This document shows positions 5,060 through 9,990 of a stretch of 9,990 nucleotides of DNA, piece by piece. The notes beneath the pieces are model-generated. The model had not been told where the DNA came from, ran no database searches, and worked only from the letters and a program-made list of their open reading frames with translations. The stretch lies in NCBI GenBank assembly GCA_002426495.1, contig DIQC01000087.1:1-9990 (forward strand), read 5' to 3'. How positions within the stretch are numbered: position 1 is the first letter of the stretch; each line of letters starts with the position of its first letter. The DNA comes from Thermacetogenium sp. UBA5472. GTDB taxonomy: Bacteria > Bacillota > DSM-12270 > Thermacetogeniales > Thermacetogeniaceae. A program made the position numbers and the translations under genes.

Positions 5060-6551
5060 AAAGAAAGAGGAATTGGTGCCCGGGGTGCCGCAGCAGGTAA
5101 AGATATATGCCTGCGGCCCTACAACCTACAACTTTATTCACCTGGGGAATGCCCGGCCACTTGTGGTCTTTGATACAATCAGAAGGTATCTGGAATACAA
5201 AGGTTATCAGGTAACTTATGTCCAGAACTTTACAGATATTGATGACAAGATTATTAATAAAGCTAAACTGGAGAATATGGATCCCCATGATCTTGCCGAG
5301 AAGTATATCGGCGAGTATTTCAGAGATGCTGACGCCCTCAGGGTAAAAAGGGCGGATGTTCATCCACGGGCAACTGAGCATATCCCGGAGATGCTGGAGA
5401 TGGTCAATGTCCTTTATGAGAAGGGGATCGCCTATGAGGCAGATGGGGATGTTTATTTCTCAGTGCGCAAGTTCCCGGAGTATGGTAAGCTCTCCGGGCG
5501 CACCTTGGATGAAATGTTATCAGGTGCACGGGTGGATGTGGATGAACGCAAAGATGACCCTCTGGATTTTGTGCTTTGGAAAGCGGCAAAACCAGGAGAG
5601 CCTTCATGGGAGAGTCCCTGGGGACAGGGACGACCGGGCTGGCATCTGGAGTGTTCTGTCATGTCTCTCAAGTATCTAGGGTCAGGTTTTGATATCCATG
5701 GTGGGGGGAGTGACCTTATATTTCCACACCATGAAAATGAGATTGCTCAAGCAGAGGCTTATACAGGTTCAGCTCCCTTTGCCCGCTGCTGGATCCACAA
5801 CGGGTTTGTCACTGTTGATCAGGAAAAGATGTCTAAATCTCTGGGCAATTTCTTTATTGTCAGGGAGCTGCTCCATGAATGGGCACCTGAGATCCTGCGC
5901 TTTTTCCTGCTGTCCACCCATTACAGCAGCCCTTTAGATTACAGTACCAAGAGTTTAAAATCTGCTCGTAAAAGCTATAGCAGGCTTTCCAATACCCTGG
6001 AACTGCTGGACAGCATTCTTGACGGAGAACAAGGGGAAGCTGACCGAAGTATTCCTAGTAATGTGGATGCATTCCGCCGGCGTATAGACTCTTGTGCTGC
6101 CCAATATGAAGAAGCAATGGATGATAATTTTAATACTGCTTTAGGGTTGGCTGCCCTATTTGATATGGGGAGAGAAATCAATGGTTTTGTCAATGATAAG
6201 GATTTTGTGCCTACTCCTGCGGTAATTCATACCTTAGTACAGGTGCGAAAAACTTTTAAAGAATTATTCGATACGTTGGGGCTTCTGCCAGGGGAAAAAC
6301 GCCAGTTAGGCCCAGAGTATGGAGAGATGTTGCAAGAGATCGCTCTATCTCTCAAAGATGTGGCAGGAGATCTGCTGCCTGACCAATTACCCCACGCACC
6401 TGAGGAGATGCTGGACACCTTGATCACAGTGCGCCAGGAGGCCCGAGTTCGGAAGCATTTTCAACTGGCTGATCAGCTGCGCAATGCCTTGAAAGAAGAG
6501 GGTATCATCCTGGAGGATACGCCCCGGGGTACCCATTGGAGGCTGGTCTAG
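5028..6551 (+). CDS. cysS: Cysteinyl-tRNA synthetase
   Basis: Class I synthetase that charges tRNA-Cys; 507 residues, longer than the ~465 usual in many bacteria. The ATG at 5028 is chosen because GGAGG (5014-5018) precedes it by nine bases and the protein then begins MALKVYNTL, as in the family. An in-frame upstream ATG at 5004 lacks such a site. Signatures are C-G-P-T-T-Y (29-34), the HIGH-type H-L-G-N (38-41), G-G-G-S-D-L-I-F-P-H-H-E-N-E (225-238) and KMSKS (267-271). The expected zinc ligands C29, C209, H234 and E238 are all present. The C-terminal part (about 310-507) is the helical DALR and anticodon-binding region. The gene shares cysE's T-box control, so one signal (uncharged tRNA-Cys) raises both cysteine synthesis and charging. 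The stop is TAG at 6549-6551. Confidence 0.98.
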   Translation: MALKVYNTLSKKKEELVPGVPQQVKIYACGPTTYNFIHLGNARPLVVFDTIRRYLEYKGYQVTYVQNFTDIDDKIINKAKLENMDPHDLAEKYIGEYFRDADALRVKRADVHPRATEHIPEMLEMVNVLYEKGIAYEADGDVYFSVRKFPEYGKLSGRTLDEMLSGARVDVDERKDDPLDFVLWKAAKPGEPSWESPWGQGRPGWHLECSVMSLKYLGSGFDIHGGGSDLIFPHHENEIAQAEAYTGSAPFARCWIHNGFVTVDQEKMSKSLGNFFIVRELLHEWAPEILRFFLLSTHYSSPLDYSTKSLKSARKSYSRLSNTLELLDSILDGEQGEADRSIPSNVDAFRRRIDSCAAQYEEAMDDNFNTALGLAALFDMGREINGFVNDKDFVPTPAVIHTLVQVRKTFKELFDTLGLLPGEKRQLGPEYGEMLQEIALSLKDVAGDLLPDQLPHAPEEMLDTLITVRQEARVRKHFQLADQLRNALKEEGIILEDTPRGTHWRLV

Positions 6552-6577
6552 ACACAGGGGGACAGTTCTCTTGTGTC
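6551..6577 (+). repeat. Short palindromic repeat at the cysS end
   Basis: A 27-base hairpin starting on the last base of the cysS stop codon. Twelve consecutive pairs close a 3-base loop, with G-U wobbles at pairs 7, 9 and 11 when read as + strand RNA. The sequence begins GACACAGGGGGACAG and ends CTTGTGTC. From memory, very similar GACACAGGGGGACGG-type hairpins are scattered through Clostridia genomes as extragenic repeats; this was not searched. No T run follows, so it is a poor intrinsic terminator, though it may protect the mRNA end. Confidence 0.7.
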
Positions 6578-6747
6578 AAATGAGCGATCCTTGTCCGAGG
6601 GAAGTACTGGAAGAATGGCTGGTATTTTCTATGGGAACAGGTTATGATATAGATTATTGCAATTTATAGCAGTTTGTATCATGAGAAAACTGAATTAAAC
6701 AAAGCTCGACATGGTAAATTTTGAATTATCGGAAGAGGGTAACCAAA

Positions 6748-7434
6748 ATGAATGTGGAACTAATCGCCTATACCCCGGATCCTGAGGCAGCAGTTGCCGC
6801 AGCGGCGCGGCTCTGTTACTCTGACTGTGGCGCTGCTGATTTGAAGAAGGGGATGAGCAGGGAAGAGATGACCTCTTTACTCAAAAGGCTGATCTCGATG
6901 GGGCATCTCTCACCAGCAGAACATGCCAGCTTTACCTTTGCCATTGACGGGGTGAGCCGTTCTCTTTCTCATCAGTTGGTGAGGCACAGGATCGCTTCTT
7001 ATTCTCAGAAGTCCCAGCGCTATGTGAGTGAAAGTAACTTTTTCTATATTACTCCGCCATCTATCGCTGAAGATCCAGAGGCTACCGCAGTCTTCGAACA
7101 GGTAATGGGTGATTTACAGGAAGCCTATGGGAAGCTGGCAGATATTGTACCTCGTGAGGATGCCCGTTATCTGCTTCCTAATGCTGTGGAGACAAAGCTT
7201 GTTTGCACTATGAATGCTCGTTCACTATACAACTTTTTCCGGATGCGCTGCTGCTGTCGTGCTCAGTGGGAGATCCGGGCACTTGCACAGGAGATGAGGG
7301 AGATAGTGCGCCAGATAGCACCTGATCTTTTTGCTCTGGCAGGTCCTTCCTGTGAGACTGAAGGGATCTGTTGGGAAGGGAAGTTCTCCTGCGGCAGAGC
7401 CCAGGAAGTACGCTTTCGGGGGGCGGACAGGTGA
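6748..7434 (+). CDS. thyX: FAD-dependent thymidylate synthase
   Basis: Makes dTMP from dUMP with methylene-tetrahydrofolate and reduced flavin. The 228-residue length is normal. The start ATG (6748) is preceded by GGAAGAGGG at 6731-6739; an in-frame TTG further upstream is less likely. The ThyX signature RHRIASYSQKSQR (79-91) holds the RHR-x7-S motif with the reactive serine at 89. Other family blocks are S-P-A-E-H-A-S-F-T-F (55-64), D-A-R-Y-L-L-P (138-144), and N-A-R-S-L-Y-N-F-F (156-164) followed by A-Q-W-E-I-R (172-177). Cysteines cluster at 168-170 and at C202, C208 and C215 near the C terminus, a pattern I recall from other clostridial ThyX proteins; its role is unknown. The gene lies 196 bases after cysS and overlaps rlmB by four bases. 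Confidence 0.97.
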   Translation: MNVELIAYTPDPEAAVAAAARLCYSDCGAADLKKGMSREEMTSLLKRLISMGHLSPAEHASFTFAIDGVSRSLSHQLVRHRIASYSQKSQRYVSESNFFYITPPSIAEDPEATAVFEQVMGDLQEAYGKLADIVPREDARYLLPNAVETKLVCTMNARSLYNFFRMRCCCRAQWEIRALAQEMREIVRQIAPDLFALAGPSCETEGICWEGKFSCGRAQEVRFRGADR

Positions 7435-8171
7435 CGGAGGAAACGATTTGGGGACGTAATCCTGTCATGGAAGCCTTGCGGGCAGGGCGGCCCTGCAATA
7501 AAATTATGATTGTCAGCGGCAGTCGAGGCAGCATGGGTGATGTGGTAGGCCTGGCAAAAAAAAAGGACATACCTGTGCAGTTTGTGCCCCATAATGTCCT
7601 CGATAAATTGACAAATGGGGCTAACCATCAGGGTGTCGTTGCCTCTCTCAGCCCTAAAAAGTATGTATCTGTAGGGGATATTTTAGCTCAGGCGAAATCC
7701 CGTGGGGAAGACCCTCTAATAGTTGTTCTTGCCGGGATGGAGGACCCCCAGAACCTGGGTGCCATAATTCGCAGCGCTGAGGCAGCGGGTGTGCATGGCT
7801 TGATTATTCCCAGGCGCAGAGCGGTTCCTCTGACCGGGACTGTAGAAAAGGTTTCTGCGGGTGCCCTGGAATACATGCAGGTCAGCAGAGTTGGGAATCT
7901 GGCCCAAACTTTACTGGCATTGAAAAAAGAGGGGCTGTGGGTTGCCGGAGCAGACATGACAGGGGAGCTTCCTTATTATGAAGCGGATCTGACTGGTCCC
8001 CTTGCACTGGTCATCGGTGGAGAGAAAAAGGGACTCGGCGGTTTGACAAAAGTCTGCGATTATCTGATACGGATCCCTATGCGGGGAAAAATTGGGTCAC
8101 TTAATGCTGCAGCAGCAGGATCGATTCTTGTTTTTGAGGTTCTGCGCCAGAGGCTGCTGGCGCAGAAGTAG
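7431..8171 (+). CDS. rlmB: 23S rRNA 2'-O-methyltransferase, TrmH/SpoU family
   Basis: SPOUT-class enzyme expected to methylate a 23S rRNA guanosine (G2251 in E. coli numbering) using S-adenosylmethionine. The 246-residue protein has an N-terminal substrate-binding domain beginning I-W-G-R-N-P-V-M-E-A-L (6-16). The knotted catalytic domain follows with the three motifs: N-L-G-A-I-I-R-S-A (108-116), V-I-G-G-E-K-K-G-L (194-202) and I-P-M-R-G-K-I-G-S-L-N (215-225), then A-A-A-A-G. Motif 3 is usually S-L-N-V-S-V-A; here it is S-L-N-A-A-A-A, a mild deviation. The start is GTG at 7431, overlapping the thyX stop by four bases (GTGA), which suggests coupled translation. No strong Shine-Dalgarno is seen, only a G-rich run at 7418-7426. 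The exact rRNA target is inferred from family and context. Confidence 0.93.
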   Translation: MTEETIWGRNPVMEALRAGRPCNKIMIVSGSRGSMGDVVGLAKKKDIPVQFVPHNVLDKLTNGANHQGVVASLSPKKYVSVGDILAQAKSRGEDPLIVVLAGMEDPQNLGAIIRSAEAAGVHGLIIPRRRAVPLTGTVEKVSAGALEYMQVSRVGNLAQTLLALKKEGLWVAGADMTGELPYYEADLTGPLALVIGGEKKGLGGLTKVCDYLIRIPMRGKIGSLNAAAAGSILVFEVLRQRLLAQK

Positions 8172-8190
8172 CGCAGGGGAGGATGAAGCT

Positions 8191-8733
8191 GTGGAGGGAA
8201 TCCTGCTGGTAGATGGGTATAATGTGATCAATAGTTGGCCGGAACTGTCAGAATTGAAAGAGCAGGACATTGCCCATGCTCGCGACCTTTTGGTTGCTTA
8301 TCTATCAGAGTTTCAGGCTCTCTGTGGTATCCAGGTAATTGTGGTTTATGATGCCCACTTCGTCAAACGGGGAGTGGTACAGTCCGAAAACAGCCATGGT
8401 GTTGAAATGATTTATACCAAAGAAGGGGAGACTGCTGACAACTGGATCGAGCGCTATGCGGCACAGCATCAGCGATCTGGCTTAGTGAAAGAAGACCGGC
8501 TACCTCTTTTTGTGAGCACTTACGACGGGATGGAACAGCGGATTATAGCTGCTCAAGGGGCTCACCGGGTGACTCCTGGGGAACTCCGGGAGGACATTCA
8601 AAATCTTAAAACCAGTGGGGCAAGCCTGTTAAGCAAGAGAGCGGATGAACGAGTGCTTCTGGATCACCATCTATCAGACAAGACAAAAGAAGTCTTAGAA
8701 AAATGGCGGCGCCGCAAGTGTTCTGATTGCTGA
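8191..8733 (+). CDS. rae1: NYN-domain ribonuclease, YacP/Rae1 family
   Basis: Small (180 aa) PIN-like NYN endonuclease. In Bacillus the homologue Rae1 (YacP) cleaves mRNA at the ribosomal A site. Recognisable features are the N-terminal L-L-V-D-G-Y-N-V-I-N (5-14) and V-V-Y-D-A-H (51-56). Further on are the acidic T-K-E-G-E-T-A-D-N-W-I-E (76-87) and V-S-T-Y-D-G-M-E-Q (108-116), followed by the A-Q-G-A-H-R-V-T-P motif. The conserved Asp residues would hold the catalytic metal. The start is GTG at 8191, set by AGGGGAGG at 8175-8182; the reading frame continues upstream inside rlmB without a ribosome site. Only 19 bases separate it from rlmB, so it is probably in the same transcript. The C terminus is basic (KWRRRK), which would suit ribosome or RNA contact. 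No terminator is visible after it. Confidence 0.9.
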   Translation: MEGILLVDGYNVINSWPELSELKEQDIAHARDLLVAYLSEFQALCGIQVIVVYDAHFVKRGVVQSENSHGVEMIYTKEGETADNWIERYAAQHQRSGLVKEDRLPLFVSTYDGMEQRIIAAQGAHRVTPGELREDIQNLKTSGASLLSKRADERVLLDHHLSDKTKEVLEKWRRRKCSDC

Positions 8734-8776
8734 TCTGAGTATGCTTTGGGTGCTATGATTTGCATGAATCTACTGC

Positions 8777-8805
8777 TTGACTTTATGGATGGGTCTATAT
8801 ATAAT
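8777..8805 (+). promoter_or_regulatory. Sigma-A promoter upstream of sigH
   Basis: TTGACT (8777-8782), a 17-base spacer and TATAAT (8800-8805) differ from consensus at one base. It points into the sigH leader and lies just after the yacP gene. Confidence 0.8.
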
Positions 8806-8993
8806 GGAACAAGTGCCACGGACAAGCAAGACACCAATCTTTTTGTCAAATCCCTGTTTATCTGAAGAGACAAGCTACTATATCTGGTAGTTGTTATAGT
8901 TATAATAATTAGAGAATAGAGTCGTTTTGGGGTTGAGTACAAAAACAATCTATTGGTGCAAAACATTGCAGAAATAGTCCTAGTTAAACACAT

Positions 8994-9024
8994 TTCCTTG
9001 ACACTAAACTACAAGTACAAGGAA
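8994..9024. promoter_or_regulatory. Inverted repeat close to sigH, operator candidate
   Basis: TTCCTTG (8994-9000) and CAAGGAA (9018-9024) are perfect 7-bp arms 17 bases apart. A TTGACA at 8998-9003 lies across the left arm, but no -10 hexamer is found at the right distance. It could therefore be a regulator site or an RNA hairpin in the leader rather than a second promoter. Confidence 0.35.
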
Positions 9025-9065
9025 TTTCATACAAATAATATAAGACATAGGAGGCGATGTGTTTA

Positions 9066-9716
9066 ATGTCTACCCTCACTAGCCAGGAGCCTTGCAAAGT
9101 GTATCAGTTTCAATCCATGACTGATGAAGATATAGTAGAACTGGCAAAATGCGGGCGGGAAATAGCGCTTGAGCATCTGATTAACAAGTATAAGAATTTT
9201 GTGCGAGCGAAGGCTCGGTCTTATTTTTTAATAGGTGCTGACCGAGAAGATATCATACAAGAGGGGATGATCGGTCTTTATAAGGCAATACGCGATTTTC
9301 GTGGAGACAAGCTTTCTTCATTCAGAGCATTTGCTGAACTTTGTATCACCAGACAGATTATAACAGCCATCAAAACGGCAACACGACAAAAGCATATCCC
9401 GCTAAACTCCTATGTATCGCTAAATAAGCCAATTTATGACGAGGATTCGGACAGGACATTGCTTGATGTGATATCTGGTAACAAGGTCAGTGATCCCGAG
9501 GATTTGATTATTAGCAAAGAGGAGTTCGATGACATCGAGGATAAGATGCGAGAAATCCTCAGCCCTCTGGAATGGAAGGTTTTAATGGCCTATTTGGAAG
9601 GCAAATCATATCAGGAAATGGCGTTAGAGTTGAATCGTCATGTTAAATCGATAGATAATGCATTGCAAAGAGTCAAGCGTAAATTGGAAAGATATTTAGA
9701 AAAACGTGAGCATTAA
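9066..9716 (+). CDS. sigH: RNA polymerase sigma factor SigH (sigma-30 type)
   Basis: Sigma-70 family factor that directs RNA polymerase to stationary-phase and early sporulation promoters in Firmicutes. The 216 residues match the usual length (~218). Region 2 spans about 35-105, with H-L-I-N-K-Y-K-N-F-V and the core-binding/-10 block D-I-I-Q-E-G-M-I-G-L-Y-K-A-I-R-D-F (62-78). Region 4 is at about 160-210 with the helix-turn-helix S-Y-Q-E-M-A...H-V-K-S-I-D-N-A-L-Q-R-V-K-R-K-L. The ATG at 9066 is preferred over the in-frame ATG at 9057, because the AGGAGG site (9049-9054) would be only two bases from the latter. The position after rlmB and yacP is the classic one for sigH. Its own promoter and long leader suggest control separate from the genes before it. 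No terminator separates it from the tRNA genes. Confidence 0.96.
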   Translation: MSTLTSQEPCKVYQFQSMTDEDIVELAKCGREIALEHLINKYKNFVRAKARSYFLIGADREDIIQEGMIGLYKAIRDFRGDKLSSFRAFAELCITRQIITAIKTATRQKHIPLNSYVSLNKPIYDEDSDRTLLDVISGNKVSDPEDLIISKEEFDDIEDKMREILSPLEWKVLMAYLEGKSYQEMALELNRHVKSIDNALQRVKRKLERYLEKREH

Positions 9717-9722
9717 ATTTCC

Positions 9723-9751
9723 TTGATTCTTTGCTAATAGATCTGTATAAT
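9723..9751 (+). promoter_or_regulatory. Sigma-A promoter of the tRNA operon
   Basis: TTGATT (9723-9728), a 17-base spacer and TATAAT (9746-9751). The tRNA-Thr gene begins 22 bases further on, so the precursor leader is short. Confidence 0.88.
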
Positions 9752-9772
9752 ATACCTTGTCATTAAAAACGA

Positions 9773-9849
9773 GCCGACGTAGCTCAATTGGAAGAGCGGC
9801 TGATTTGTAATCAGCAGGTTTAAGGGTTCGAGTCCCTTCGTCGGCTCCA
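9773..9849 (+). tRNA. tRNA-Thr (anticodon UGU)
   Basis: Full cloverleaf. The acceptor GCCGACG pairs with CGTCGGC and the D stem is GCTC/GAGC. The anticodon arm GCTGA-TTTGTAA-TCAGC puts TGT at 9806-9808. The T arm is AAGGG-TTCGAGT-CCCTT, the discriminator is U, and CCA is encoded. Confidence 0.97.
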
Positions 9850-9861
9850 GTAGATAAACAT

Positions 9862-9946
9862 GGAGAGGTACCCAAGTGGTCAAAGGGAGCAGACTGTAAA
9901 TCTGCCGGCGCAGCCTTCGAAGGTTCAAATCCTTCCCTCTCCACCA
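9862..9946 (+). tRNA. tRNA-Tyr (anticodon GUA)
   Basis: An 85-base class II tRNA with a long variable arm (around CCGGCGCAGCCTTCG). The acceptor GGAGAGG pairs with CCTCTCC. The anticodon loop CTGTAAA lies between GCAGA and TCTGC, with GTA at 9896-9898. The discriminator is A and CCA is encoded. It starts 12 bases after tRNA-Thr. Confidence 0.97.
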
Positions 9947-9949
9947 TAT

Positions 9950-9990
9950 CGCGGGGTGGAGCAGTGGTAGCTCGTCGGGCTCATAACCCG
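9950..9990 (+). tRNA. Initiator tRNA-fMet (anticodon CAU), truncated by window end
   Basis: The 5' half only. It begins CGCGGGG, the unpaired-C1 acceptor typical of initiators. The D stem is GAGC/GCTC. The anticodon arm carries the initiator's three consecutive G-C pairs (GGG/CCC) around loop CTCATAA, with CAT at 9982-9984. It starts three bases after tRNA-Tyr. The T arm and 3' end lie beyond the window. Confidence 0.92.

Larger units (their letters stand above)
8734..9065 (+). other. Leader/intergenic region before sigH
   Basis: About 330 bases with no convincing gene. It contains a strong sigma-A promoter near its left end and a 7-bp inverted repeat holding a TTGACA near its right end. A good AGGAGG site (9049-9054) lies before sigH. 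A transcript from the left promoter would carry about 250 untranslated bases. I see no clear riboswitch or terminator in that leader. Confidence 0.6.

Noticed and set aside
6580..6669. 29-codon open frame (begins MSDPCPREVLEEW) between cysS and thyX
   Set aside because: There is no Shine-Dalgarno, it starts three bases after the repeat hairpin, and I recognise no similarity to MrnC or any other family. It could be a remnant but is not supported as a gene.
8843..8850. Spo0A-box-like TTGTCAAA in the sigH leader
   Set aside because: One mismatch in a 7-base consensus is expected by chance in a stretch of this size, and there is only one such site.
8664..8993. 109-codon open frame on the minus strand across the sigH leader
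   Set aside because: It overlaps the yacP 3' end, has a composition unlike a protein, no ribosome site, and runs across the promoter at 8777-8805.
9018..9040. SigH-type -35 (AAGGAATTT) suggesting autoregulation of sigH
   Set aside because: No GAAT-type -10 is present at the required 11-14 base spacing, and the motif is part of the inverted repeat.

Overview
The window reads as a chromosomal core segment of an anaerobic, low-to-moderate-GC Firmicute of the class Clostridia. A Peptococcaceae-type organism (Desulfitobacterium, Dehalobacter or Desulfotomaculum relatives) is my best guess. Reasons are a cysteine T-box leader, the gene run cysE-cysS-thyX-rlmB-yacP-sigH followed by tRNA genes, AGGAGG-type ribosome binding sites, GTG starts, sigma-A promoters, and a corrinoid protein of the kind used by acetogens and related anaerobes. 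The genus call is inference from gene order and protein style only.

Left part (1-3510): the 3' two thirds of valS (valyl-tRNA synthetase), a terminator-like hairpin, then a small stand-alone gene for a methyltransferase-type corrinoid protein. A PocR-domain AraC-family regulator lies convergent to it, and the two genes overlap tail to tail by 4 bases. This pair looks like a small accessory C1 or corrinoid-methyltransfer module, but its methyltransferase partners are not in the window.

Middle (3511-4363): a gene-free stretch of about 850 bases, densely regulatory. It holds the regulator's own promoter with a palindrome over the -35, a CRP-like palindrome, and two tandem ~97-base copies of an element that folds the same way in both copies. 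The base differences in two stems keep pairing only if the + strand is read as RNA. Next come a perfect sigma-A promoter (TTGACA-17-TATAAT) with an 8-bp inverted repeat over its -35, and a complete cysteine T-box riboswitch (specifier UGC, T-box bulge UGGA) with its terminator.

Right part (4364-9990): cysE and cysS (serine acetyltransferase and cysteinyl-tRNA synthetase, controlled together by uncharged tRNA-Cys), then thyX, rlmB and a YacP/Rae1-type NYN nuclease as a closely packed group. sigH (stationary-phase/sporulation sigma factor) follows behind a 330-base leader with a strong promoter at its far end. Last is a tRNA operon (Thr-UGU, Tyr-GUA, initiator Met-CAU cut by the window end) with its own sigma-A promoter. 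The mini-RNase III gene mrnC, often found after cysS in Firmicutes, is absent; a short palindromic repeat sits at that junction.

Most of the window is ordinary housekeeping. The best candidates for something undescribed are the tandem structured element at 3805-3999 and the orphan corrinoid protein/PocR regulator pair.
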